The notes under the pieces are model-generated. The model saw only the letters and a list, made by a program, of their open reading frames with translations, did not search any database and was not told the DNA's origin. The position numbers and the translations under genes are program-made. A stretch of DNA of 64,000 nucleotides from SB11 sp037968475. GTDB lineage: Bacteria; Bacteroidota; Bacteroidia; UBA8524. This document shows positions 42,858 to 51,007 of this stretch, in pieces. Positions within the stretch are counted from its first letter, which is position 1, and each line of letters opens with the position of its first letter. Location: the NCBI GenBank assembly GCA_037968475.1, contig JBBKVO010000027.1:1-64000 (forward strand), given 5' to 3'.

Positions 42858-45800
42858 TTGAACATAAAGCAATTTTTAGATGAATATAGTCGCCACCCGT
42901 TAGCTAGCGGGATGGATGATATTGTATTGTCTGAAAAAAAGGGGCAGAAGTTCGCCCTAAAAAACATTCTCGGCTCGGCTGTTGCCGCCTACATAGCCTA
43001 CACTTTCCAAAAAAATACCGATAATACCTTTGTTGTTGTTTGCGACGACGATGAAAAGGCTGCCTATTTGTATAGCGACCTTAACAATCTGATAGAGAAC
43101 AAAGAGGTGTTGTTATTTCCCCAATCGTACCGAAAACCATTTAAGGTTAGCGATACGGATAACAACAACGTTTTAAAGCGTGCTGAGGTTATCAGTCGGT
43201 TGTCAGCACACCCACAGGGCACTATTATTATTACCTACCCCGCCGCCTTGGCCGAGTTGGTAATAGGCGGAAAAGCATACGCCAACAATGTTTTTAATGT
43301 GAAGGTGGGCGACCCTTTCGACCTAGACTTTTTGATGGAAATGCTGGCCGAACACGATTTTGACCGTGTTGATTTTGTGTTTGAACCCGGTCAATATGCC
43401 ATACGCGGGGGTATTATAGATGTATTTTCATTTGCAAACGACCTTCCCTACCGTATAGAATTGGATGGTGATATGGTAGAATCTATCCGCCATTTTAATC
43501 CTGAAGACCAACTATCGGTAAAAAAGGTAATGTACACCACCATAGTACCCAACATACAAAGCGATGTAATAGCTACTGAAAAAGTGCCCATTTTTAGCTA
43601 TTTCCCCCAAGATACAATAGTATGGGTACACGATGCGCAATACCTTGCCGAAATAATTGAAGAAGGGCTAATAAAAGCTGCAAAATTTGCTAAAGATGCT
43701 GATGAGCCTATTGATACCGCCAAAATATACCAAACGGGCAACGAGGTTTTAGGCCAACTGAAACAACAAGCGTTGGTTGAATATGGCACACGCCACTTTT
43801 TTAAGCCCGATACTGAACTAGAATTTAAAGTATCGCCGCAACCGCTGTTTCATAAAAACTTTAACCTGCTGATTGAAAACCTAAAAGGTAACCAAAAAGC
43901 AGGCTACCAAAACATAATATTTTCAGATAACAGTCGACAAATAGAGCGACTGCATACCATTTTTGAAGACCTTGACCGTGAGGTAAAATTTGAACCTATA
44001 TACCACGGTATTAGCGAAGGTTTTATAGACCACGACCTTAAAATAGCCTGCTATACTGAGCATCAACTGTTTGATAGGTTTTATAAAGGCAAAGGCGCAC
44101 GCGGCTATAGCGGCAGCAAAGCCCTTACGCTAAAAGAACTTAGGGAGCTTTCGCCGGGTGATTATGTAACCCATATAGACCACGGTATTGGCAAATTTGC
44201 AGGACTTGAAAAACTAGAAATGAACGGTGTGATGAGCGAAGCCGTCCGTTTAGTATATCGCGATAACGATTTGCTGTATGTCCACATTAACTCGCTGCAC
44301 AAAATAACAAAATACGTAGGCAAAGACGGTACTGAACCCCGCATGAACAAGCTGGGTAGCGATGCGTGGGACAAGCTAAAAAAATCGACCAAAAAGAAGG
44401 TAAAAGACATTGCCCGCGACCTTATAAAACTATACGCAGCGCGCAAAGCACAAACGGGATTTGCATTCAGCCCCGATTCATACCTGCAAGTAGAACTTGA
44501 AGCCTCATTTTTGTATGAGGATACGCCCGACCAAAGCAAAGCAACCGAAGATGTGAAGTTGGATATGGAAAAAACACAGCCTATGGATAGGCTGGTGTGT
44601 GGTGATGTTGGCTTTGGTAAAACAGAAGTTGCCATACGCGCGGCCTTCAAAGCAGTTGCCGATAGCAAACAGGTAGCCATATTAGTTCCTACTACCATTT
44701 TGGCCTACCAACACTACAAAACCTTTAAAAATCGCCTTGAAGATTTTCCGTGTAATATTGATTATATCAACCGCTTTCGCAGTGCAAAACAGAAAAAAGA
44801 GATACAGCAAAAACTAGCCGACGGTAAACTTGATATTATTATTGGCACGCATGCCTTGGTGAGCAAGGATATGAAATTTAAAAACCTTGGCCTGCTGATT
44901 ATAGACGAGGAGCAAAAATTTGGCGTAGCTGTAAAAGAAAAACTTAAAAAAATAAGGGTAAATGTTGATACGCTAACCCTTACGGCAACACCCATACCGC
45001 GTACCCTGCATTTCTCGCTAATGGGTGCTAGGGATTTATCAGTAATAAATACACCTCCTCCCAACAGACAACCTGTACAGACTGAGTTGCACGTATTTAA
45101 TCAGGATTTGATACGCGAAACGGTAGAGGAAGAACTGGAACGTGGCGGACAGGTGTTTTTTATTCATAACCGTGTGAAAGACATACACGAGTATGCCCAC
45201 CTGATAGAAAAATTGGTTCCTAATTCGCGCGTGGCAGTAGCACACGGCCAAATGGAAGGCGACCAGTTAGAAGATATAATGATAAAATTTGTAGAGGGCG
45301 ACTACGATGTGTTGGTAGCCACTACAATTATAGAAAGTGGCTTGGACATACCCAATGCCAACACCATTATTATAAACAATGCCCACATGCACGGCCTTAG
45401 CGATTTGCACCAAATGCGCGGGCGTGTAGGACGTAGCAATAAAAAAGCCTACTGTTATTTGTTTTCGCCACCGCTAAGTACGCTAACGCAAGAAGCCCGC
45501 AAACGCCTAAGTGCCATAGAGCAGTTTAGCGATTTGGGTAGTGGTTTCAACGTAGCTATGCGTGATTTAGATATACGCGGAGCAGGTAATTTATTGGGCG
45601 GCGAACAAAGTGGTTTTATTGCCGAAATTGGCTTTGAGATGTACCACAAAATACTGGATGAAGCCCTGCAAGAACTAAAAGACGACGAGTTTAAAGACCT
45701 TTTTAAAGACGAAATACCCAAGCCTCGCACCAATGAAGTGCAGGTGGATGTAGACTCTGAAATACTGATACCCGACAACTATGTGCGCAATATACAAGAG

Positions 45801-46205
45801 CGTTTATCGCTGTATACCGAGATGGCGCAGATAGAAACGGAAGAAAAACTACTGAAATTTAGGGATGAACTGATAGATCGTTTTGGCCCCATGCCCAAAG
45901 AGCTGAAAGGCTTGTTTGATAGTATGCGCATGAAATGGAAAGCCCGCGAGTTGGGTTTTGAACGTGTGAAATTAGACGATAGAGTGCTTACTTGCTATTT
46001 TCCTGCCAACCAAAACAGCAGTTACTATCAAAGCGATATATTTGGCAACATAATAAAATATGTAGGCGGCCACCCTGTGCAGTGCAGCATGAAACAAACC
46101 CCCAAACACCTTACCCTAAAAATAAAAAACATTAGCGGCGTGTTGGATGCAATAAGAGCATTGGACGAATTACAGCAGTTTACCCAGCAATTTGCTATTG
46201 CTTAA
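42858..46205 (+). CDS. mfd: Transcription-repair coupling factor
   Basis: 1115 residues. It displaces stalled RNA polymerase at DNA lesions and recruits UvrA. Domains: N-terminal UvrB-like region (1-330, with FVFEPGQYAIRGGIIDVFS), RNA-polymerase-interacting domain near 430-500 (LSPGDYVTHIDHGIGKFAGL), a RecG-like motor from about 555 with Walker A GDVGFGKTE (about 582), DEEQ (about 681) and TATPIPRTLH, and a C-terminal TRCF domain (about 970-1090). The first codon is TTG (TTGAACATAAAG), chosen since the promoter box lies just upstream; the next in-frame ATG would remove 18 conserved residues. A decayed copy of its 3' end lies at 47640-47835. Confidence 0.97.
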   Translation: MNIKQFLDEYSRHPLASGMDDIVLSEKKGQKFALKNILGSAVAAYIAYTFQKNTDNTFVVVCDDDEKAAYLYSDLNNLIENKEVLLFPQSYRKPFKVSDTDNNNVLKRAEVISRLSAHPQGTIIITYPAALAELVIGGKAYANNVFNVKVGDPFDLDFLMEMLAEHDFDRVDFVFEPGQYAIRGGIIDVFSFANDLPYRIELDGDMVESIRHFNPEDQLSVKKVMYTTIVPNIQSDVIATEKVPIFSYFPQDTIVWVHDAQYLAEIIEEGLIKAAKFAKDADEPIDTAKIYQTGNEVLGQLKQQALVEYGTRHFFKPDTELEFKVSPQPLFHKNFNLLIENLKGNQKAGYQNIIFSDNSRQIERLHTIFEDLDREVKFEPIYHGISEGFIDHDLKIACYTEHQLFDRFYKGKGARGYSGSKALTLKELRELSPGDYVTHIDHGIGKFAGLEKLEMNGVMSEAVRLVYRDNDLLYVHINSLHKITKYVGKDGTEPRMNKLGSDAWDKLKKSTKKKVKDIARDLIKLYAARKAQTGFAFSPDSYLQVELEASFLYEDTPDQSKATEDVKLDMEKTQPMDRLVCGDVGFGKTEVAIRAAFKAVADSKQVAILVPTTILAYQHYKTFKNRLEDFPCNIDYINRFRSAKQKKEIQQKLADGKLDIIIGTHALVSKDMKFKNLGLLIIDEEQKFGVAVKEKLKKIRVNVDTLTLTATPIPRTLHFSLMGARDLSVINTPPPNRQPVQTELHVFNQDLIRETVEEELERGGQVFFIHNRVKDIHEYAHLIEKLVPNSRVAVAHGQMEGDQLEDIMIKFVEGDYDVLVATTIIESGLDIPNANTIIINNAHMHGLSDLHQMRGRVGRSNKKAYCYLFSPPLSTLTQEARKRLSAIEQFSDLGSGFNVAMRDLDIRGAGNLLGGEQSGFIAEIGFEMYHKILDEALQELKDDEFKDLFKDEIPKPRTNEVQVDVDSEILIPDNYVRNIQERLSLYTEMAQIETEEKLLKFRDELIDRFGPMPKELKGLFDSMRMKWKARELGFERVKLDDRVLTCYFPANQNSSYYQSDIFGNIIKYVGGHPVQCSMKQTPKHLTLKIKNISGVLDAIRALDELQQFTQQFAIA

Positions 46206-46217
46206 AGTGTACGCCCA

Positions 46218-46484
46218 ATGGATAAAACAGTATTTGATATTATAGGTTGGGTAGGAGCTATTGGTCTACTAACAGGTTATTTATTATTCTCGTTGGGCAA
46301 GTTTGATAAAATGTTGTGGGTGTATCATATTTTCAACCTCAGCAGTTCGCTGTTGTTATTGATTAATGCTATTCATACCCACTCAGGGCCTTTTATTTTT
46401 GTAAATACGGTATGGAGTATTATTGCGGTGATAAGCATAGTGAAGGAGTGGAGAAAGTCTGGGGAGCAAAAAAGTACTACATAA
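46218..46484 (+). CDS. CBU_0592-like small membrane protein
   Basis: 88 residues with three hydrophobic helices: IIGWVGAIGLLTGYLLFSLG, then FNLSSSLLLLINAIHTH and FVNTVWSIIAVISIVKEW. This matches the CBU_0592 family of small integral membrane proteins of unknown function. It lies 12 bases after mfd in the same direction. The 61 bases of its tail (about 46391-46452) recur with four differences at 47475-47536. Confidence 0.8.
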   Translation: MDKTVFDIIGWVGAIGLLTGYLLFSLGKFDKMLWVYHIFNLSSSLLLLINAIHTHSGPFIFVNTVWSIIAVISIVKEWRKSGEQKSTT

Positions 46485-46527
46485 GCTAAAAAATAAGTGC
46501 AACAAGTAGCATTTTAAAAAGAAAATT

Positions 46528-46905
46528 ATGGGAGCATGGTTCTTTTTAGTGAATATTGATAAGAAAGAGAAAGTCTTTTTTAATAATATTATAACTGGCG
46601 TTAAATGGCGCGAGTTATCAGGTATATCAATAGCTGGAAGCATGGTAACGTACTATCTTTTACACAACTCTGGCGACCGTATTTCTTTTATAAATGATTC
46701 TGACGGTATCTTTAACCTCTTTAACAAACAATACACTTGGCAAGATTTTTCTGATTACAAAGAAATGACAGATAAAATAGTGCAGGGGCTTATTGAAAAT
46801 GGAATATATCGTGATGACGGAATAATTGTTATTGATGAAGACGATAATCTGTTTGAAAGAAATTTGACAAATATTTGGGATCCAAAATTTCCTTGGAATA
46901 CATAA
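46528..46905 (+). CDS. Orphan gene of unknown function
   Basis: 125 residues, no signal peptide, no clear membrane segment. A predicted alpha/beta fold with FFLVNIDKKEKVFFNNIITG at the start and IYRDDGIIVIDEDDNLFE near the C-terminus; the acidic DEDD could bind a metal. The family was not recognised. Codon use is more AT-rich than in mfd and it sits immediately before the 217-bp repeats, both consistent with recent acquisition. Confidence 0.65.
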   Translation: MGAWFFLVNIDKKEKVFFNNIITGVKWRELSGISIAGSMVTYYLLHNSGDRISFINDSDGIFNLFNKQYTWQDFSDYKEMTDKIVQGLIENGIYRDDGIIVIDEDDNLFERNLTNIWDPKFPWNT

Positions 46906-46948
46906 AGTACCATAAAAGAGTGGCGGAAAAGCAATAAAAGCACCCGCG

Positions 46949-47165
46949 CGTAGGGCAGTCATTCCTGCAGAAGCAGGAATCTGTGAGGCGAACTTATTCA
47001 TTACAATTACGAAATAGAGCGGACACTATGCTATTCTCGGTACGAGCGAGACGCTCGCACCAGCACAAAAAGAGCAAAAAACCCACACACAGATTCTCAA
47101 TCAAGTTGAGGACGACGGGCAACTGCACTCTATAATCAAAAAACTTCCTCGTTTCTTTTCCGTCA
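46949..47165. repeat. Compound 217-bp repeat, copy 1
   Basis: Opens CGTAGGGCAGTCATTCCTGC with AGAAGCAGGAATCTGTGAGG, carries the GAGC/GCTC repeat in its middle (47016-47066), and ends with CACACACAGATTCTCAATCA and AGTTGAGGACGACGGGC. The two ends are inverted copies of one another (GTCATTC...GAATCTGTG against CACAGATTC...GAYGAC). Copy 2 follows at 47258-47474 with only scattered differences. It is non-coding. Confidence 0.8.
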
Positions 47166-47257
47166 AATAATTTATACCTTTATCAAATGCAGCAACTCTT
47201 ATCCGATATAAAAAACTGCAAAAATTGTGATGACAACTACCCATGAAAGCATGGGAG

Positions 47258-47474
47258 CGTAGGGCAGTCATTCCTGCGGAAGCAGGAATCTGTGAGGCTA
47301 ACTTATTCATTACTATTACGAAATAGAGCGGACGCTCTTCTATTTTCGGTACGAGCGAGACGCTCGCACCAGCACAAAAAGAGCAAAAAACCCACACACA
47401 GATTCTCAATCAAGTTGAGAATGACGGGCAACCGCACCCTATAATCAAAAAACTCCCTCTCTTATTTTCCGTCA
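47258..47474. repeat. Compound 217-bp repeat, copy 2
   Basis: Same order as copy 1 with a perfect GAGCGGACGCTC inner palindrome and GTTGAGAATGACGGGC at its end. The gap between copies 1 and 2 (47166-47257) shows nothing recognisable. Confidence 0.8.
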
Positions 47475-47538
47475 TTTATTTTTGTAAATGCTGTATGGAG
47501 TATTATTGCTCTGATAAGCATAGTGAAGGAGTGGAAAA
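47475..47538 (+). pseudogene. Copied tail of the CBU_0592-like gene
   Basis: About 61 bases (TTTATTTTTGTAAATGCTGT onward to GTGAAGGAGTGGA) match 46391-46452 with four mismatches. It begins exactly at the end of repeat copy 2 and is followed by a third repeat fragment. It is too short to encode a working protein. Confidence 0.8.
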
Positions 47539-47558
47539 AAAATAATAAAAGCACAGGC

Positions 47559-47612
47559 GCGTAGGGCAGCCATTCCTGCAAGTAAAGAGCGGATGCTTTA
47601 TTTCTCTACGAA
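47559..47612. repeat. Compound repeat, fragment of a third copy
   Basis: GCGTAGGGCAGCCATTCCTGC (47559-47580) followed by AAAGAGCGGATGC, after which the match stops. It appears to be a deleted copy of the 217-bp unit. Confidence 0.6.
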
Positions 47613-47639
47613 TGAAATAAAAAGCCTGAAAATTAGATT

Positions 47640-47835
47640 TTGGACACGTGAAACTTAATACTAGAAGCAAACCAACTATTATCCAAATAAACAAAACTGT
47701 ACTTACTACCAAAGCGAGTTGTTTGGCAACATTTTAAAATACGTTACTGCCACCCCGTAAAATGTAGCATGATATTAAAAAAATGTAAGCGATGTTTTGG
47801 ATACAATAAGGGAGTTTTGGATTAGTTGAATGCGA
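47640..47835 (+). pseudogene. Decayed copy of the mfd 3' end
   Basis: Follows mfd 45961-46172 in order and orientation: GTGAAA (start), TACCAAAGCGA...TTTGGCAACAT...AAAATA, CCACCC..., then TTTTGGATACAATAAGGGAG against the mfd TGTTGGATGCAATAAGAGC. About 30 bases are missing in the middle and the frame is broken. Much more diverged than the CBU_0592 tail copy. Confidence 0.75.
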
Positions 47836-47850
47836 GTGTCGTTGTCTAAG

Positions 47851-48801
47851 CTAACGGTTTACCATGTTGTTGAACGTTTCAACTATATTAGACATAGAGA
47901 CTGCTTCGTCATTAGTTAATGCCTTCCCAAGACTCAAATAGCTTATAATAAAGGGCGATGGGTAATCTAATTCTAAGTTACTCCCAGCTATTACTATAAA
48001 ATTATTTAATGTTTCATTATCAAAATTAATGTTAGCCAGTGATAGCTCAACAACCTTGTTTGAGTCAATAAATAGTGATAGAGACCTATTAGGAACGTCA
48101 AAATTTGCAACTATTGTATGTGGTTCACGAAACAACCATTCCGAAACATCTGCAGAAATTGCAAATTTATTGTAATTACAATCAACGAATTCAAAATATA
48201 TTCTTTGATTTCTGTATAAGTAAAGCCGTAATCTTGTATTAAAATTCTCCTTTTGCCCAATTTCAAAAAATACTTTATCATTTCTTAAATCACCAAGTAA
48301 GGGAAATCCAATCCTAATGGTAATAGAAATTCCATCTTGTAATTGTTCTTGATTTAATGATAGTTGAGTATATGCAAAAGTCATATTAGACTGGAATCCA
48401 GTTGAAGCATGTATCTCATTTACTACTTTGTAAAGACCGACGGAACTACTTATTCCTCTAATATCAGAAAGTAAGGGATATTTAGCTGCGATAGAGTCAT
48501 GTGATATTCCATGAAAAACTAATATCAACTTAAAACGTTCACGTATCGATTTATTAAAGAGTGCTTGCAATTCAGCATTTGTCCATCCTTTTTGTAAGAA
48601 ATATTCACTAAATACTATAATTCCATTTTTAGATTTTGAAATACCATAATTTATACTTTCAGTTAAACTATCTCCTAACTTTATTGTATATTCATCATAA
48701 AAAACACTTGCCCCACTTAAAATTAAAGTATCTGCTAAACTCCTTACAAAAGAATCCTTGTCTTCAGAAGCATGTGAAATAAAAAAATCAATTTTTTCCA
48801 T
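47851..48801 (-). CDS. TIR domain protein with LamG/jelly-roll-like C-terminal domain
   Basis: 316 residues. Residues 1-130 are a TIR domain: FFISHASEDKDSFVR (box 1), ASVFYDEYTIKLGDSL, and SEYFLQKGWTNAELQALF, in which Glu77 is at the position of the NADase catalytic glutamate. Residues about 145-300 are beta-rich (ISITIRIGFPLLG, RIYFEFVDCNYNKFAIS, HTIVANFDVPNRSLSLFIDSNKV, PFIISYLSLGKALT), resembling a LamG/concanavalin-like jelly roll. No signal peptide or membrane helix. TIR proteins of bacteria often cleave NAD+ in phage defence. The partner is unknown. It is convergent to the mfd block and markedly AT-rich. Confidence 0.85.
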   Translation of the reverse strand: MEKIDFFISHASEDKDSFVRSLADTLILSGASVFYDEYTIKLGDSLTESINYGISKSKNGIIVFSEYFLQKGWTNAELQALFNKSIRERFKLILVFHGISHDSIAAKYPLLSDIRGISSSVGLYKVVNEIHASTGFQSNMTFAYTQLSLNQEQLQDGISITIRIGFPLLGDLRNDKVFFEIGQKENFNTRLRLYLYRNQRIYFEFVDCNYNKFAISADVSEWLFREPHTIVANFDVPNRSLSLFIDSNKVVELSLANINFDNETLNNFIVIAGSNLELDYPSPFIISYLSLGKALTNDEAVSMSNIVETFNNMVNR

Positions 48802-49132
48802 TAATCAATAATATAATTTAGAATTTAAGTTCAAATAAATAAGTGGGCTTATACCTTTCTAACGCCCAAATTCCCATATAAAAGGAATGGCGGCCAACCG
48901 CACAACTTTCATTTATGAAAGCTTGATGCGTCATGATTACCCCCTCCGTCATTCCCGTACAGGCAGGAATCTATCCCTAACATATATATTGCAGTAATGA
49001 AAAACGGCTTTGCATATAATAGTCAATCACACAAGAACCGCATTATATATTGGTGTTACTGCTAATTTAAGAAAAAGAATAGCCGAAGTATAAAAGCAGT
49101 GTGGCGCAGCTACTAAAAGCCGAAGTATAAAA
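48802..49132. other. Non-coding gap with repeat fragments
   Basis: No gene recognised. 48945-48976 (CCGTCATTCCCGTACAGGCA then GGAATCT) is a diverged fragment of the GTCATTC...GGAATCT repeat end. AGCCGAAGTATAAAA occurs twice (49081 and 49118). A short palindrome CTTTCATTTATGAAAG lies at 48906-48921. Confidence 0.5.
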
Positions 49133-49633
49133 CTATTGTTCTTTATTATGTACAGCTACCGCCAATGTATCAGTAGCTATAGAAAGTATTATGTTTATTG
49201 CTTGTGTAGTTGATGCTTGTGCTATAATATACATTTGCTGTTGTGCAGTTACTGCATTGTGCATACTTGCATTCATAGCGTCTACAAATGAACCAATAGC
49301 ATTATTACTGCTATCCGCAGACGGAATTGCAGTGTTTTTTGGAGCTACATTACTACTTTCAGTTGGGCTAGGTGTTGTGGCAGGTTGTATGTTTTCTGTA
49401 GCAGTATTTTTTGCGGTGGTTAATTCTTGGTGAGCATTATTTCCAGCTACTGCAAGTTCCATAGCGTTTAGTTCGCCCATCGATCTAAGTATGTTACCCA
49501 CAAGGTTGTTGCAAAAATTTAGAAAAATGGTGTTTTGCTGTTCTAGTGTTTCGGCTAATGCAGTGGCGGCGGCCTTCTCATCAGCAATAATTTGTGTAAA
49601 TACGTCGGTGTTTGATGCAATTTCGGTTGGCAT
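49133..49633 (-). CDS. Small protein with RebB (R-body)-like C-terminal segment
   Basis: 166 residues, rich in Ala, Asn, Thr and Gln. N-terminal helix (DVFTQIIADEKAAATALAETL), a Thr/Ser/Pro linker (about 72-110), and a C-terminal helix with FVDAMNASMHNAVTAQQQMY and IIAQASTTQAI. This last part resembles the RebB/killing-trait pattern of R-body proteins (NAVxxQQQMxIxxQAxTxQ). No signal peptide. RebB-family genes normally occur in groups; here only one is visible. Assignment rests on one segment and is tentative. Confidence 0.45.
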   Translation of the reverse strand: MPTEIASNTDVFTQIIADEKAAATALAETLEQQNTIFLNFCNNLVGNILRSMGELNAMELAVAGNNAHQELTTAKNTATENIQPATTPSPTESSNVAPKNTAIPSADSSNNAIGSFVDAMNASMHNAVTAQQQMYIIAQASTTQAINIILSIATDTLAVAVHNKEQ

Positions 49634-49722
49634 AATTATTTGTTTTAAATTGAATAGAAAACAGCAAAATACACAAAATTTATCAGCCGTAGATTATCTA
49701 TACATAAAACCTTTTTTTACTT

Positions 49723-51006
49723 TCAGCACTTTATTGTCATCACCTCATCAATACGTGTAGTATATCGTGCCGACCGTTTGGCACAGCGTAATTTCCACGT
49801 GGTGCTAGTGCCTTGTGAGCCTATGGTTAGTTTTTCAGCCCCCAATGTGCCGTTTATTTTATCAACGGCTTGCATCAGTTGTAAGTGTTTAGCATTGGTA
49901 GGAGCCGTAAATATATTGGCCTGTATTTGGGTTTGTGGCACTATGCCTGCCACTATTACCCCTCCGTTTTTATAGTATATAGGTCGTCCATCGGGGGCTT
50001 TTTGTTTGTACACACTTTTTAGGCAATGTATGGCCGTTTTTACCAAATCTATGGTGCTATTGGTAGCCACAGGAAGGGTATACCACATACGCGCACGGTA
50101 TTGGGGTTGGTCTTTGCGCAAATCGTTAGTATAGGCAAATACCTTTAGCATGGTGGCACAGCTTTTTTGTGCCCGTAGCTTGGCAGCGCAGGTGGTGGCG
50201 TAGTAAGTAACCGCTTCTTCAAGCAGCTCGTACTCATTTAGTAAACGCCCAAAACTGCGCGATGTGCAAATAGCCTGTTTCTCTATCAACTCATCCTCCA
50301 TACCTATGCAAGGGTTACCCTGCATTTCTTCCCAAGTACGTAGCCCTACTACTTTCATATTTTGGCGCACCCACTCGCGCGGTTTCTGTATAAAATCATA
50401 GGCTGTTTGTACACCATTGTTGCGTAAAAAACGCCCATGACTACGGCCTATTCCCCATACATCGCCTATATCAATTTGTTGCAGGCTATTGGCTATTTCA
50501 TCGGGTGTATTGGGTATTACCCACGCTCCTTTTGCGTGTGGTGACTTTTTAGCTAATCTGTTGGCTATTTTGGCTAATGTTTTGGTTGCCCCTACCCCTA
50601 CACTTATGGGCATACCTGTGTTTTTGCCTACGGTGTGCACCATTTGGCGGGCATAAGCAGGCATATCAACCATATCCATACCTGTGAGGTTAAGAAAAGC
50701 CTCATCAATAGAGTATACTTCAATATCAGGGGTGTATAACGATAGGGTGTTCATTACCCTACGCGACATATCACCATACAAGGTATAGTTGGACGAAAAT
50801 ACTTCGACCCCGTATTTTTGCACTAAGCTTTCAATTTTGTAGGCCGGTTCTCCCATAGGTATGCCCAAGTCTTTCGCTTCTGAACTTCGGGCTATCACGC
50901 AACCATCGTTATTGGATAATACAACTATAGGCACACCCATTAAATGGGGCTTAAACACTCGCTCGCACGAGGCATAAAAGTTATTGCAATCTACCAGTGC
51001 TATCAT
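49723..51006 (-). CDS. umuC: Y-family DNA polymerase V catalytic subunit
   Basis: 427 residues. Error-prone lesion-bypass polymerase. The active-site motifs MIALVDCNNFYASCERVF and YSIDEAFLNLTGMD carry the catalytic carboxylates; GVGATKTLAKIANRLAKK is the helix-hairpin part, and the C-terminal little-finger region holds QQIDIGDVWGIG upstream and FGRLLNEYELLEEAV. Length is typical. It begins one base after the umuD stop codon and so is coupled to it. Confidence 0.95.
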   Translation of the reverse strand: MIALVDCNNFYASCERVFKPHLMGVPIVVLSNNDGCVIARSSEAKDLGIPMGEPAYKIESLVQKYGVEVFSSNYTLYGDMSRRVMNTLSLYTPDIEVYSIDEAFLNLTGMDMVDMPAYARQMVHTVGKNTGMPISVGVGATKTLAKIANRLAKKSPHAKGAWVIPNTPDEIANSLQQIDIGDVWGIGRSHGRFLRNNGVQTAYDFIQKPREWVRQNMKVVGLRTWEEMQGNPCIGMEDELIEKQAICTSRSFGRLLNEYELLEEAVTYYATTCAAKLRAQKSCATMLKVFAYTNDLRKDQPQYRARMWYTLPVATNSTIDLVKTAIHCLKSVYKQKAPDGRPIYYKNGGVIVAGIVPQTQIQANIFTAPTNAKHLQLMQAVDKINGTLGAEKLTIGSQGTSTTWKLRCAKRSARYTTRIDEVMTIKC

Positions 51007-51007
51007 A

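Noticed and set aside
44162..44698. 178-codon minus-strand frame within mfd
   Set aside because: Shadow of mfd, Ser-rich, no homology.
47101..47409. 102-codon minus-strand frame across the repeats
   Set aside because: Spans two repeat copies and the gap between; composition and lack of homology indicate chance.
46949..47612. CRISPR array
   Set aside because: Copies are few, 217 bp long and themselves flanked by gene fragments; no short regular repeats with unique spacers.
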